Positions 1 to 12,139 of a stretch of DNA of 40,000 bases are shown in pieces. The position numbers and the translations under genes were made by a program. Origin of the DNA: Deinococcus piscis (GTDB lineage: Bacteria; Deinococcota; Deinococci; Deinococcales; Deinococcaceae); the NCBI RefSeq assembly GCF_014653275.1, contig NZ_BNAL01000027.1:1-40000 (forward strand). The letters are read 5' to 3'. The notes below the pieces were generated by a model, which was given only the letters and a program-made list of their open reading frames with translations, was not told the DNA's origin and ran no database searches. The first letter of the stretch is position 1. Every line of letters begins with the position of its first letter.

Positions 1-117
1 CGGTGGTTGTGGAGCCACTATGCTGTTCTGGACAGAGAAAAAGTAAAGTTGTCGGGTACTGAGCAACGTGAGGCTCTGGAAGTTAATACCTTCATAAATG
101 TTCCCAAGAATTGTTGA
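1..117 (+). CDS. 3' end of an unknown gene (partial)
   Basis: Frame 1 is open from the window edge to a TGA at 115-117 and encodes about 38 residues ending in NVPKNC. The beginning lies outside the window, so no family can be assigned. The stretch is AT-rich like the gene that follows and unlike the purine operon. It could be a chance open frame, because only 38 codons are visible. It would converge on the unknown minus-strand gene ending at 181. Confidence 0.3.
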   Translation, partial: RWLWSHYAVLDREKVKLSGTEQREALEVNTFINVPKNC

Positions 118-180
118 TGACACCGAAATACAGTCAAAGGTTTCTTACAGTAAAACGATATAAATTAACATTAGATAAAA

Positions 181-1113
181 CTAATAAACATTTATCCTTT
201 CGAGTATTTCTCGCTCCCTATAGGAGTTCCAGGCGATCCTTTCGGGACGCTCTCTGAACTCCGAATACCCATATCTAACACATAAATTATTCAAAAAACT
301 TACCCATTCTTGATCAGGATAGTCAGCCCCGACCCAGTTATCTCTCGCCTGTACTTGATCAAACCAAGGGGAAAGGGGATATTTCTCGAATCCTTCGGAA
401 GTATCCCCCCAATCAGGATTGGAGTCAGAATAGGGTACTATTTTTGAGGACCTATAGTAAGTAGATGTCAAAGGAATTGCTATTACAAAATCCTTTTTGC
501 TCCAAATAATTCGCTCTTTGCCTCTGATCTTTATAGGTATGCCTACATCAAATTCATAATAATACCCGTTCTCAGCGACAATATCTAATATTATTACTTC
601 AGTATCATCTGGAGTCAATGAGAAGAATTCAAATTCTCGCCTTTTCGCATTAGGTAGACTAGGGACTTGCCCCTCATCTAAATATAGCGTGAATTCGCTA
701 TCAATATAGCTAGCGCACACAATCTGCTGGGATTTTCCAGAAAGACTCCCGTAAAAGTATCTAGGCAGCCCGCCCCCACCTATGCCATCTTTTGGCGATA
801 CATAAGATATAGTGTTATCAGGAAGCTTAAAGCGAGATTTCAGTCTTATAAATGCAAATGGGGCTATCTTTATAGAGCCTTTGTCGGCCATATTCTCAAA
901 GCTAATATGTATTGATTTATTACTTTTTAGTATCCTACCATTGTCCTGATAATCTTCGAGTGTTCTCTCTGGAGAAAAGTCCAGCAATACACCATCTCCA
1001 AATCCGTAGGAGTCAAAGTCAACCTTTATAAATTTATGCAAAAGCATTCCTGATAGTAAATTCCCAATTATAGGGATAGAGAATAAGCTAAGCAGAATAG
1101 AAGCTAACTCCAT
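181..1113 (-). CDS. Unknown protein with one N-terminal membrane segment
   Basis: This encodes about 310 residues of no family I recognise. The start is taken as the ATG at 1113: a GGAGGGG ribosome binding site lies just upstream, inside the last codons and stop of purF (stop at 1118-1120). A longer frame to 1149 runs through purF and is less likely. Residues about 4-25 (starting LASILLSLFSIPIIGNLL) form a hydrophobic segment, so the protein is probably anchored in the membrane with the rest on one side. The remainder is mixed beta-like sequence with many aromatic and charged residues and no catalytic motif I can see. Codon use is AT-rich, unlike purF, which suggests transfer. It would be read through from purF as the last gene of the operon. 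Confidence 0.7.
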   Translation of the reverse strand: MELASILLSLFSIPIIGNLLSGMLLHKFIKVDFDSYGFGDGVLLDFSPERTLEDYQDNGRILKSNKSIHISFENMADKGSIKIAPFAFIRLKSRFKLPDNTISYVSPKDGIGGGGLPRYFYGSLSGKSQQIVCASYIDSEFTLYLDEGQVPSLPNAKRREFEFFSLTPDDTEVIILDIVAENGYYYEFDVGIPIKIRGKERIIWSKKDFVIAIPLTSTYYRSSKIVPYSDSNPDWGDTSEGFEKYPLSPWFDQVQARDNWVGADYPDQEWVSFLNNLCVRYGYSEFRERPERIAWNSYREREILERINVY

Positions 1114-1117
1114 ATTG

Positions 1118-2536
<1,419 letters not shown>

Positions 2537-2620
2537 GCTGAAGCTCCTGCTGGGGGCGCGGGGGACCGCTGGGGCGCGGAGTGGAGAACCTGAAAGGGAG
2601 AGCGTGGGGCGGGCAGGCAC

Positions 2621-4867
<2,247 letters not shown>

Positions 4868-4878
4868 GGGGTTTGCTC

Positions 4879-5394
4879 CTAAACGGGATGAACAGGATGA
4901 GGAAACTGTGCCGAGATTCGACTGCGAGTAAAGGCCATTAGGTCAATAAGCTCCACAATTCCAGATGCTGCGCTTTCGTCTGATTTGCGGGTAAGCTGGG
5001 CATTGTCGTAGGGAAGTGACAAACGGATGTCAGAAGTCATCAAAATCTTGGCTTTCAGTCCTTCAAAAGCCAGTTCCATAAAATCTAGAATTGCCTTTTT
5101 AGGATCGTTGGGCAAACAGGAATTCCACTCAAGAGAATTGAATTTTTCCTGGATTTCCTTTCCCTTCTTGCCTTTAAGGTCCAATCCAATATTCACAAAG
5201 TAGTTAGCAACGCCCTCAAAATAGACGGCATACCACGCGGGGGATTTGCCCCAAACATCTGCTACGCGAAATTTTTCTTCCGGAATAAGACTGAGGAGTC
5301 TGTAAAGTTCCGCAAATTCAAGCCAAATCTGCTCAATCAACATCTTCTTTATGGGAAGAGGACGGCTATTTGGCCTGTCAAGGCTAGAGCTCAC
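4879..5394 (-). CDS. Unknown protein, AT-rich gene between purQ and purL
   Basis: This encodes 171 residues from a GTG at 5394 that overlaps the stop of the small gene before it (GTGA), or 154 residues from the ATG at 5343. The sequence is mostly helical, with motifs such as FAELYRLLSLIPEEKFR and SPAWYAVYFEGVANYFV that loosely resemble the first helices of DinB-type four-helix bundles. The metal-binding histidines are not evident, so I do not assign it. Codon use is AT-rich compared with purL and purQ. It ends 11 nt before the purL start, so it is co-transcribed with the purine genes. Confidence 0.65.
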   Translation of the reverse strand: MSSSLDRPNSRPLPIKKMLIEQIWLEFAELYRLLSLIPEEKFRVADVWGKSPAWYAVYFEGVANYFVNIGLDLKGKKGKEIQEKFNSLEWNSCLPNDPKKAILDFMELAFEGLKAKILMTSDIRLSLPYDNAQLTRKSDESAASGIVELIDLMAFTRSRISAQFPHPVHPV

Positions 5395-5516
5395 GCTGCC
5401 GCCTCCAGTATCAGCTTGACCGCCGTTTCCACCAGCTTTGCGTCAAAGGTGACGAAGCGTAAGCTAATGCTTTGGCGTAGGGCGAGGGTATCAACGTAAG
5501 AAGGCTGCATCTTCAT
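5391..5516 (-). pseudogene. Remnant of a PIN-domain (VapC-like) toxin gene
   Basis: A 41-codon frame starts at an ATG (5516) preceded by a GGGGAGAGGGG stretch. Its only recognisable part, TLALRQSISLRFVTFDAKL followed by VETAVKLI, looks like the C-terminal strand-helix of PIN-domain toxins, where FVTFD carries the last conserved aspartate. The catalytic N-terminal two thirds are missing, so it cannot be an active ribonuclease. It overlaps the start of the next unknown gene by GTGA. Calling it a PIN remnant rests on a short match and is an inference. It could also be a short unrelated peptide. Confidence 0.45.
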
Positions 5517-5532
5517 CCCCTCTCCCCTTCGC

Positions 5533-6188
5533 TTACTTCGCCTTGAGCGACTCGAACACACCCCGTCCGTCCTCACTGCCCAGCAGCAGTTCCACGGCCC
5601 GCTCGGGGTGGGGCATCATGCCCAGCACGTTGCCACCTTCGTTCACGATGCCCGCAATGTCGTTGAGGCTGCCGTTGGGGTTGTCCTTGTAGCGGAATAC
5701 CACGCGGCCCTCGGTTTCCAGGCGACCAATGGTTTCGGCGTCGGCGTAGTAGTTGCCCTCACCGTGCGCGATGGGAATCTCAATCACTTGACCCTTGTCG
5801 TAGGCGCGGCTGAAGGCGGTGTCGGCATTTTCCACCACCAGATGCACGGGAGCGCAGTGGAAGTGCAGGTCACGGTTGCGGCTGAGCGCTCCTGGCAGCA
5901 GGCCCGCTTCGGTCAGCACCTGAAAACCATTGCACACGCCCAGCACGTAGCCGCCCGCTTCAGCGTGGGCGCCCACCGCCTTCATGATGGGGCTACGAGC
6001 GGCAATTGCACCGCTGCGCAGGTGGTCGCCGTAGGAAAAGCCGCCGGGAATGAACACCAGCTCGGTGCCTTCCGGCAGCTCGGTTTCGGTGTGCCAGACG
6101 AACTGCGCGTCCCCGTCCAGCAGCAACTTGGCGGCTTCCAGCGCGTCGGTGTCGCAGTTGGAGCCGGGAAATTGGATAACGGCGGTTT

Positions 6189-6192
<4 letters not shown>
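5533..6192 (-). CDS. purQ: Phosphoribosylformylglycinamidine synthase subunit PurQ
   Basis: Glutaminase subunit of FGAM synthase, which feeds ammonia to PurL. It has 219 residues of class I glutamine amidotransferase sequence. The nucleophile is Cys87 (GVCNGFQVL), and the catalytic His-Glu pair lies in [10 protein letters not shown] near the end. The ATG at 6192 overlaps the purS stop (ATGA), so the two are translationally coupled. The region after its stop is where foreign sequence has entered the operon. Confidence 0.97.
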
Positions 6193-6440
<248 letters not shown>

Positions 6441-6463
6441 TGAGGACTCCTTCGGAAGTTGTC

Positions 6464-6590
6464 TGAGGGTCAAAAGGTCTAAGGGTCTAAGCTGCTGGGG
6501 CGGTCATTTGGTCTGGTCTTGAAATGAGCCAAGGGTCTAAACATTCGGTTTGCCCGACTTAGACCCTTTGACTCCTAGACCCTTAGACCT
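6464..6590. repeat. CTTAGACN octamer repeats forming an inverted pair
   Basis: Between purC and purS there are degenerate octamers of the form CTTAGACC. On the minus strand they run through 6491-6464 (two exact CTTAGACC, then TTTTGACC and CTCAGAC). On the plus strand they run through 6558-6589 (CTTAGACC, CTTTGACT, CCTAGACC, CTTAGACC). A further single copy, AAGGGTCTAA, is at 6531-6540. The outer arms 6475-6489 and 6576-6590 are exact reverse complements over 15 nt, so the transcript could fold into a long stem. The repeat covers the purC stop codon (6583-6585). The same unit is tandemly repeated at 16173-16228. Confidence 0.85.
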
Positions 6591-7311
6591 GCGCAGTCAC
6601 GCGCCGCAGCATCTCGGCATACGCCTCGGCCTCGCCGCCCAGGTCGCGGCGGAAGCGGTCTTTGTCCAGCCGCTCGCCGGTCTGGGCGTCCCAGAAGCGG
6701 CAAGTGTCGGGGCTGATTTCGTCGGCTAGGACGATCTCGCCACTCGGCAGCTTGCCGAATTCCAGCTTAAAATCAATCAGGCGCACGCCGCGCTGCTCGA
6801 AATAGGGCGTCAGAAAGTCGCGCACCTTCAGGGCCAGTTCGCGGATGCGGGCCAGGTCTTCTTCACTGGCCCAGCCCAGGGCCACGGCGGTGTCAGTGTT
6901 GATCAGCGGATCGCCCAGGGCGTCAGACTTGTAGCAGTACTCCACCACCGGGCGGGCTAGAGGCTCCCCTTCTTCCAGGCCCAGGCGCTTGCAAAAGCTG
7001 CCAGCGGCGACATTGCGCACAATCACTTCCACCGGCACGATGGTCACGGCCTTGACACGCTGCTCGGTATCCGACAGCTGCTCGATAAAGTGGGTGGGCA
7101 CGCCGGCCTGCTCCAGCAGGGGAAAGAGGTGTGCGGTCATCGCATTGTTGACAGCACCCTTGCCCGCCCAGCTGCCGCGCTTCTGGGCATTAAACGCAGT
7201 GGCGTCGTCCTTGTACTGCACGCGGTATTCGGCAGGGTTCGCAGTGGCAAAGACCTTTTTGGCCTTGCCTTCGTACAAGGGCGCACTGGTGTTCGGGGAC
7301 GCGGTATTCAT
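6583..7311 (-). CDS. purC: SAICAR synthetase PurC
   Basis: Joins aspartate to CAIR with ATP to give SAICAR in purine synthesis. It has 242 residues with the [10 protein letters not shown] start, the VRNVAAGS motif, LIDFKLEFG and the [13 protein letters not shown] signature. The ATG at 7311 has a GGAGG site 5 nt upstream. It is the first gene of the minus-strand purine operon. The operon promoter should lie in the 226 bp shared with the divergent TatD-family gene, where I do not see a convincing promoter or riboswitch. Its stop codon sits inside the octamer repeat region. Confidence 0.97.
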   Translation of the reverse strand: MNTASPNTSAPLYEGKAKKVFATANPAEYRVQYKDDATAFNAQKRGSWAGKGAVNNAMTAHLFPLLEQAGVPTHFIEQLSDTEQRVKAVTIVPVEVIVRNVAAGSFCKRLGLEEGEPLARPVVEYCYKSDALGDPLINTDTAVALGWASEEDLARIRELALKVRDFLTPYFEQRGVRLIDFKLEFGKLPSGEIVLADEISPDTCRFWDAQTGERLDKDRFRRDLGGEAEAYAEMLRRVTAQV

Positions 7312-7537
7312 AGGGCCTCCATCGCCGTCTCTCGGACGGGCTTACCGCCGCAGGCTCCTGGTGGGGTGCCGGGCGGGGCATCTCGCAGGATGCGGACAGA
7401 ATTCGGGGTCTGGCTGCTTCCCTCTTTGGGGGTTGCACATCAGATTAACGCAAACCGGGAGCGCAAAGAGGGCGCGGCGTCCCTTGCCCGCAGGCCACCG
7501 TGCGCCGCACCCCTGCACTTCTGCCATGCTGAGCGGC

Positions 7538-8308
7538 ATGATTGACACCCACTGTCACCTGGACTATTTGGACGACCCGGCGGGCGCACGCGGCGAGCTG
7601 GGCCTGAGCGGCATGGTCTGCATCGGTGCGGGCGTCCAACATGCCCACAATGCCGTCGCCCTGGCCGAGCAGTTCCCGGACGTCTGGGCCACCGTGGGCA
7701 TTCATCCCACCGGCACCGAAGACGACACCCCAGAGAACCGCGCCGAGCTGGAGCGGCTGGCCCGCCACGAGCGGGTGGTGGGCATCGGGGAAAGCGGGCT
7801 GGATGACTACTGGGACGCCGGACAGCGACCGCAGCAGCTGGCCGCGCTGGAGTGGCAACTGGACCTGGCCGCCCGGCTAGGCAAGCCGCTGGTGATCCAC
7901 GTGCGCGACAAAAAGGGCGAGGGCAGCGCGGCGCGGGGCCTGCTGGACGTGCTTCCGAGCTGGCCGCAGGTGCAGCTGATTCTGCACTGCTTTTCGGGAC
8001 ACCGGGACCTGCTGGCGTACGGCATAGAGCGGGGCTGTTACTTCGGGTTTGCGGGCAACGTGACCTACAAGAACGCCCCAGAGATCCAGGCGGCGACCCG
8101 CGAGGTGCCGCTGGACCGGCTGCTGCTCGAAACCGACGCCCCTTTTCTGGCCCCGGTGCCCAAGCGCGGCAAACCCAACCGGCCCGGCTATGTCCGGCAC
8201 ACGCTGGATGTCGTCGCCGGCCTGCGCGGGCTGGATGCCGCCGAGCTGGAGAAGCAGACCGACCAGAACGCGCAGCGGGTCTATAGGCTGACTCCGCCTT
8301 CCAACTGA
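7538..8308 (+). CDS. TatD-family metal-dependent deoxyribonuclease
   Basis: A TIM-barrel hydrolase of the TatD family, acting on DNA in quality control or degradation. It has 256 residues from the ATG at 7538 ([11 protein letters not shown]) or 260 from 7526. Metal ligands are visible: His-x-His in THCHLD, Glu in GIGESGLD, His in LVIHVRDK, His in ILHCFSGH and Asp in [11 protein letters not shown]. The open frame extends upstream across purC on the other strand, but that part is not coding. Neither start has a clear ribosome binding site. It diverges from the purine operon. Confidence 0.93.
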   Translation: MIDTHCHLDYLDDPAGARGELGLSGMVCIGAGVQHAHNAVALAEQFPDVWATVGIHPTGTEDDTPENRAELERLARHERVVGIGESGLDDYWDAGQRPQQLAALEWQLDLAARLGKPLVIHVRDKKGEGSAARGLLDVLPSWPQVQLILHCFSGHRDLLAYGIERGCYFGFAGNVTYKNAPEIQAATREVPLDRLLLETDAPFLAPVPKRGKPNRPGYVRHTLDVVAGLRGLDAAELEKQTDQNAQRVYRLTPPSN

Positions 8309-8521
8309 CCTTGCGCCTCACCTGGCCCTGTCCCTCAATCGCTCAGGGGCTGCCACAGCCGAGGTCAAAGGCGGTCAACTCAAGTTTGGAAAAGATTGGA
8401 ATGGACCGCCATCTATGTACCTCACACTACAAAAATCCAGCATAATTATGAGTATTCTTCAAGCAGCATTAAGTAATTCAGGTGCTACGCGCAAGCGGGC
8501 CAACCCAGGGGGGGTGATGTT

Positions 8522-8971
8522 GTGGAAAGGTTCCACAGCTGGGCCAAAGACCAAACATTCTTAAATTCGACTTTGAGGTTGTATATGACCCTAGCTGGTA
8601 CTTTCCACAATCAGGATTTCTCACAGGCACTCAGTAGCGTCAAAGCCCAGACCGGCATCCTGGCGCTCAAAAATTTGGCGAGTGAAGCCCGCATGTGTCT
8701 GCACCTCAGCAATGCGCGGGTGCAGGCCGTCTTCGTCAATGGCCGGCCCCTGCGCTGTAGCGACGAGGCCCGGCGTTTGTTGCTGCGCCAGTTCAGTGAG
8801 CCCGCCAGCAGCATTCAGTTTGAGCAGGCGCTGCCCGAAGACCTCCGCAAGGGCCTGGACATTTCTCTAGAAGGCCTGCTGGCCGACGCCCCTGAGCCCT
8901 GCACCGGTGCATCTACAGGACTCCTGCAGAGAATGCGTCAGCGATTTGCTCGCGTGACCAGCCCAAGCTGA
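8522..8971 (+). CDS. DUF4388-like (PATAN-type) small protein
   Basis: This encodes 149 residues from a GTG at 8522 preceded by an AGGGGGGG stretch. The central part (MTLAGTFHNQDFSQALSSVK, then TGILALKN and VQAVFVNGRPL) has the order of DUF4388 domains, in which a short helical bundle is followed by a strand pair. Such proteins are usually linked to two-component or GTPase signalling. The match is by eye and partial. The region before the gene (8390-8520) is AT-rich. The last 59 bp overlap the end of the convergent asparaginase gene. Confidence 0.65.
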   Translation: MERFHSWAKDQTFLNSTLRLYMTLAGTFHNQDFSQALSSVKAQTGILALKNLASEARMCLHLSNARVQAVFVNGRPLRCSDEARRLLLRQFSEPASSIQFEQALPEDLRKGLDISLEGLLADAPEPCTGASTGLLQRMRQRFARVTSPS

Positions 8972-9923
8972 GCATTACCAGCAGCAGGATGCGCGCCTTG
9001 TGGGCGTTGAGGAAGCTGGCGGGAATGGCCCCGGCGTCCTGCAAGGTGGCCCCACCGCCAGCGTAGCCATACGCCGGAATCACGGCCCCGGCGTCGGTGC
9101 GGGTAGCCAGGACCACCGGCTTGCCGCTTTCCTGCACCCCGGCCACCAGCGGGAGCAGTTCGGCAGGCAGGTTGCCCGCACCCAGCGCGGCAATGACCAG
9201 CCCATCGGCGCGGGCCAGGGCTTCGGCAAAGCCTTCGCCTTCCCAGCCCGCATAGGCATACAGGATTTCCACGCGGGCATTCAGGGCTGCTGGCCGGTAC
9301 ACTGGGCGCTCCTCAGGCCGGGCGAAATAACGCACATGGTTGCGGCCTTCAAGCCGGTCTATCCGTCCGATGGGGCCAGGGTAGCCGCCAAATGCGTCAA
9401 TGGCCGTGGAGTGAACTTTGGTCACGGTGCGGGCGTCAAAAATGTCACCGCCGAACACCACCAGCGGACCCCGCCCCCGCGTCTCGGGGTCCAGGGCCAC
9501 GCCCGCCGCGTCCAGCAGGTTGCCGGGGCCGTCCCAGGACGCTTCGGCCTGGTGACGCATGGAGCCGGTCAGCACCACCGGCACCGGGGTGTCCACCAGC
9601 AGGTGCAGCGCGTAGGCGGTTTCTTCGAGCGTATCGGTGCCGTGCGTGACCACGATGCCGTCCGATTCGGGGGCCACCTCTTCTATCAGCCGCGCCAGCT
9701 CCAGCATGTGCCGGGGTTTGATGTGAGGACTGGGCAGGGTAAACGGCATCCGGTCCTGTATCTCGACCCCGGCCAGTTCCGGCAGGCCCGGTGCGCCCTG
9801 CGGCGTCACCCCGTGCCCTCCTCCCGCCTGCGGGCGACTGGCGATGGTCCCGCCTGTATGAATCACCGTCAGGCGTGGCTTTTGGGCCGAGTGGGCAGCA
9901 TGCGAACTGGAAAGCAGCGACAT
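8913..9923 (-). CDS. L-asparaginase, type I/II family
   Basis: Hydrolyses asparagine to aspartate and ammonia. It has 336 residues. The first catalytic threonine is in VIHTGGTIAS and the second motif is VVTHGTDTLEETAYAL, both intact. VVLTGSMRH follows as in the family. The chosen ATG (9923) lies 6 nt after a TACACT element with no ribosome binding site, which suits a leaderless transcript. A TTG two codons earlier is possible. There is no convincing signal peptide, so it is probably cytoplasmic. It lies 65 bp downstream of hemC in the same direction and its end overlaps the DUF4388-like gene tail to tail. Confidence 0.92.
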   Translation of the reverse strand: MSLLSSSHAAHSAQKPRLTVIHTGGTIASRPQAGGGHGVTPQGAPGLPELAGVEIQDRMPFTLPSPHIKPRHMLELARLIEEVAPESDGIVVTHGTDTLEETAYALHLLVDTPVPVVLTGSMRHQAEASWDGPGNLLDAAGVALDPETRGRGPLVVFGGDIFDARTVTKVHSTAIDAFGGYPGPIGRIDRLEGRNHVRYFARPEERPVYRPAALNARVEILYAYAGWEGEGFAEALARADGLVIAALGAGNLPAELLPLVAGVQESGKPVVLATRTDAGAVIPAYGYAGGGATLQDAGAIPASFLNAHKARILLLVMLSLGWSREQIADAFSAGVL

Positions 9924-9929
9924 GGCCAA

Positions 9930-9935
9930 AGTGTA
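9930..9935 (-). promoter_or_regulatory. Leaderless -10 element of the asparaginase gene
   Basis: TACACT on the minus strand, 6 nt before the ATG at 9923. It fits the TANNNT element seen before several other genes here. No Shine-Dalgarno sequence is present in the gap. Confidence 0.5.
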
Positions 9936-9937
9936 AC

Positions 9938-9965
9938 GGGGCAGGCGACTGCTCTGGCCTGCCCC
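9938..9965 (-). terminator. Hairpin between hemC and asparaginase
   Basis: GGGGCAGG (9938-9945) and CCTGCCCC (9958-9965) are exact inverted repeats with a 12-nt loop, just after the hemC stop on the minus strand. It is not followed by a proper T-run, so termination may be weak or absent. Confidence 0.4.
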
Positions 9966-9988
9966 GTCCCCGCTCTCACCACGCGACT

Positions 9989-10921
9989 TTATTCTTCTCG
10001 GGCGTTCTCAATCAGTTGCAGGGCCCCCTGGCTCAGCATGTCTTCGGCCAGCTCAGCGCCCAGGTCAGCGCACTCACTGGCGTCGCCGCTGGTGGTGGCC
10101 TTGATCACCTCGGAACCGTCCACGGCCCCCACCCAGCCTTCCAGGGTCAGCAGGTCGCCCTTGACCGTGGCAAACGCACCCACCGGGGCCAGGCAGCCAG
10201 CGCCCAGGCCCGCCAGGAACTCGCGCTCGGCGGTGATGCGGTCATCGGTCACGGCGTCGTTGATGGCGTAGGCCACCTCCGCGATCAGGTCGTCATCGGC
10301 GCGGACTTCCAGCGCCAGGGCACCCTGACCGGGGGCCGGCAACAAGATGTCGGTGGGCACGAACTCGTCGGCGCGGTGGCGCTGGTCGGTGCGAATCAGC
10401 CCGGCTCCGGCCAAAATCACGGCGTCGTAGTCGTCCGTTGCCACAGCCGCCATCCGGGTCTCGATATTGCCGCGCACCGGAATCACTTGCAGGTCTGGCC
10501 GGAACGCCTTGAGGAAGGCCCGCCGCCGCACCGAGCTGGTGCCGATGCGGGCTCCTTCGGGCAGTGCGGCCAGCGACTTGAAGCCTTCGGCGCCGACCAG
10601 CACGTCACGGGCGTCGGCCCGCTTGGGAATAGAGGCAATCTCTAGGCCCTCGGTTTGCTCGGTGGGCAAGTCCTTGAGCGAATGGACGGCAATGTCAATG
10701 CTTTTGGCCAGCAGGGCGTCCTGAATCTCCTTGATCCAGAAGCCTTTGTCGCCAGCCTTTGCCATGCTCTGCAAACTGGCGCGGTTCTTGTCACCTTTGG
10801 TGGTGATGGTCTGGATTCTGAATTCGGTCTCGGGCCACTGCTCCTTGAGTCTTTCGACCACCCAGCGGGTCTGGGAAAGGGCGAGCGTGCTGCCACGGGT
10901 GCCGACGGTTACGGTACGCAC
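9989..10921 (-). CDS. hemC: Porphobilinogen deaminase HemC
   Basis: Polymerises four porphobilinogens to hydroxymethylbilane in haem synthesis. It has 310 residues from a GTG at 10921 (VRTVTVGTRGSTLALSQT), matching the usual length. The dipyrromethane cofactor attaches to Cys243 in GAGCLAPVG. Conserved HSLKDLPTEQ and the arginines in IGTSSVRR are present. The frame is open further upstream but the extra residues are not family sequence. A TATACT element 7 nt before the GTG and the lack of a ribosome binding site indicate a leaderless message. The gene before it encodes a DinB-family protein. Confidence 0.96.
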   Translation of the reverse strand: MRTVTVGTRGSTLALSQTRWVVERLKEQWPETEFRIQTITTKGDKNRASLQSMAKAGDKGFWIKEIQDALLAKSIDIAVHSLKDLPTEQTEGLEIASIPKRADARDVLVGAEGFKSLAALPEGARIGTSSVRRRAFLKAFRPDLQVIPVRGNIETRMAAVATDDYDAVILAGAGLIRTDQRHRADEFVPTDILLPAPGQGALALEVRADDDLIAEVAYAINDAVTDDRITAEREFLAGLGAGCLAPVGAFATVKGDLLTLEGWVGAVDGSEVIKATTSGDASECADLGAELAEDMLSQGALQLIENAREE

Positions 10922-10928
10922 AGGCCGC

Positions 10929-10934
10929 AGTATA
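10929..10934 (-). promoter_or_regulatory. Leaderless -10 element of hemC
   Basis: TATACT on the minus strand, 7 nt before the GTG start at 10921. This gives hemC its own promoter in the 53-bp gap after the DinB-family gene. Confidence 0.65.
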
Positions 10935-10974
10935 GAGGGCACCCGCAGCCGGTGCGAACCTACACCACATCCAC

Positions 10975-11487
10975 CTATTCCCGCCAGATGGCCCACATGG
11001 GCGAATCGAGCTGGTCCATCTGTTCCGCGCTGCGCCCACCTTGCCGCAGCAAGCTCATGATCTGGCCCCGGTGGTGGCTGTCATGAACGATGATGTGCTG
11101 CAGAAAGTGGGCAGGGTGGGCCTGATAGGTGCCTTCGCCGTGCGGGTCGGGAAAGGTGCGGCCTTCCGCCACCGCCAACTGCACCGCCCGCAGCGCGGCT
11201 TCGTCGCCCAGGCGAAAAGCCTCAGCCAACGTAGGCAGGTCAGCCGACAGCTCAAAGTGCTGCCAGTCGCCGCTGACGACTTCGGGGAGCCCCTCCGCGT
11301 CGGCGGGCGAAATCACCGACAGCCAACCGGGGCGAAAGTAGGCGAGGTGGCCCAGGTGCTGCCCCACGGTCCAGCCGCCGCGCCCGTCCGAGAGGCCGAG
11401 GTCATCCGGGGTCAGGGCGGCGAGCAGCGCCGCATTGACGCGGCCATTGCGGCGGAAGGACTCCAGTGTCAGGTCGGGAATGGTCAT
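10975..11487 (-). CDS. DinB/YfiT-family protein (copy A)
   Basis: Predicted four-helix-bundle metalloprotein of 170 residues. The DinB family includes thiol-dependent S-transferases such as those using bacillithiol, but the substrate here is unknown. The metal triad is visible: one His in GQHLGHL near residue 46 and the HxxxH pair in HDSHHRGQIMSLLR near the end. It shares LSDGRGG and HDSHHxGQIM with the next gene upstream, so the two are tandem paralogues. The ATG at 11487 has an AGGAG site 8 nt upstream. It is the last gene of the minus-strand DinB-rich run before hemC. Confidence 0.88.
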   Translation of the reverse strand: MTIPDLTLESFRRNGRVNAALLAALTPDDLGLSDGRGGWTVGQHLGHLAYFRPGWLSVISPADAEGLPEVVSGDWQHFELSADLPTLAEAFRLGDEAALRAVQLAVAEGRTFPDPHGEGTYQAHPAHFLQHIIVHDSHHRGQIMSLLRQGGRSAEQMDQLDSPMWAIWRE

Positions 11488-11542
11488 GTTCGTTCTCCTG
11501 GTCGTTGATATGGAATAGGGCCGATTTGGAAAGGGCGGAGCT

Positions 11543-12064
11543 TTACTGCCGCAGGAGGGTCCAGAGTTCTTCCAACTCGGTCATCCGCTCCTTGCTGCGG
11601 CCATTCATTCGCAGCAGCGCCATGATCTGCCCCCAGTGGTGACTGTCGTGGATGACAATGTAGGACAGAAACTGGGCTGGGTTGGATGGAAAGGCAGTTG
11701 CGGCGTAGGGGTCGGCGAACGGCTTGCCCGCCTGAACGTGGGCCTGTACGGCCTTCAGCACGGCCCGGTCACCCGCCGTGAGCATGGCCCGCACCTCTGC
11801 CGGGCCCCTGGCTTGCCACTCCCACAGGTTCACACCGCCCGCCAAGTTTTGAAGCTCAGAGGCATGTTCAGGCGATAGACCTATGTCCAGCAGCCAACCT
11901 CCACGCGCCGAAGCCATGTGGCTCAGCAGTTGCAGGGCAGTGTCACCGCCCCGCCCATCCGAAAGCGTCAGGTCGGCGTCAGTCAGGTGATCCAGCAGGA
12001 AGTCGTTCACGCGCGCGTTGCGGGCAAAGGTTTCGAGGAGTTGGTCAGGAATGAGATTGGTCAT
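11543..12064 (-). CDS. DinB/YfiT-family protein (copy B)
   Basis: A 173-residue paralogue of the neighbouring DinB-family protein, with the same LSDGRGG motif, a His in LLSHMAS and the HxxxH pair in HDSHHWGQIMALLR. The ATG at 12064 follows a perfect AGGAGG. The shared motifs and adjacency point to a tandem duplication that has since diverged in the middle region (residues about 60-110). The role is presumably in small-molecule detoxification or thiol transfer, by family only. Confidence 0.88.
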   Translation of the reverse strand: MTNLIPDQLLETFARNARVNDFLLDHLTDADLTLSDGRGGDTALQLLSHMASARGGWLLDIGLSPEHASELQNLAGGVNLWEWQARGPAEVRAMLTAGDRAVLKAVQAHVQAGKPFADPYAATAFPSNPAQFLSYIVIHDSHHWGQIMALLRMNGRSKERMTELEELWTLLRQ

Positions 12065-12139
12065 CGTCAGCCTCCTTTGAATCCAAGGCTAGAGCCGATT
12101 TATGACAGAACGCGTCGCAATTTGTGCGGAGTCGTGCGG

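Noticed and set aside
6989..7537. Open frame extending the TatD-family protein upstream to 6989
   Set aside because: It runs antisense through purC and shows no TatD sequence before MIDTHCH.
7312..7537. Riboswitch in the purC leader
   Set aside because: A short CCGTC/GACGG hairpin is present but no purine, preQ1 or tetrahydrofolate aptamer core that I can recognise.
8370..8410. GGCGGTC/GACCGCC inverted repeat between tatD and the DUF4388-like gene as a terminator
   Set aside because: Only 7 bp with a 27-nt loop and no T-run.
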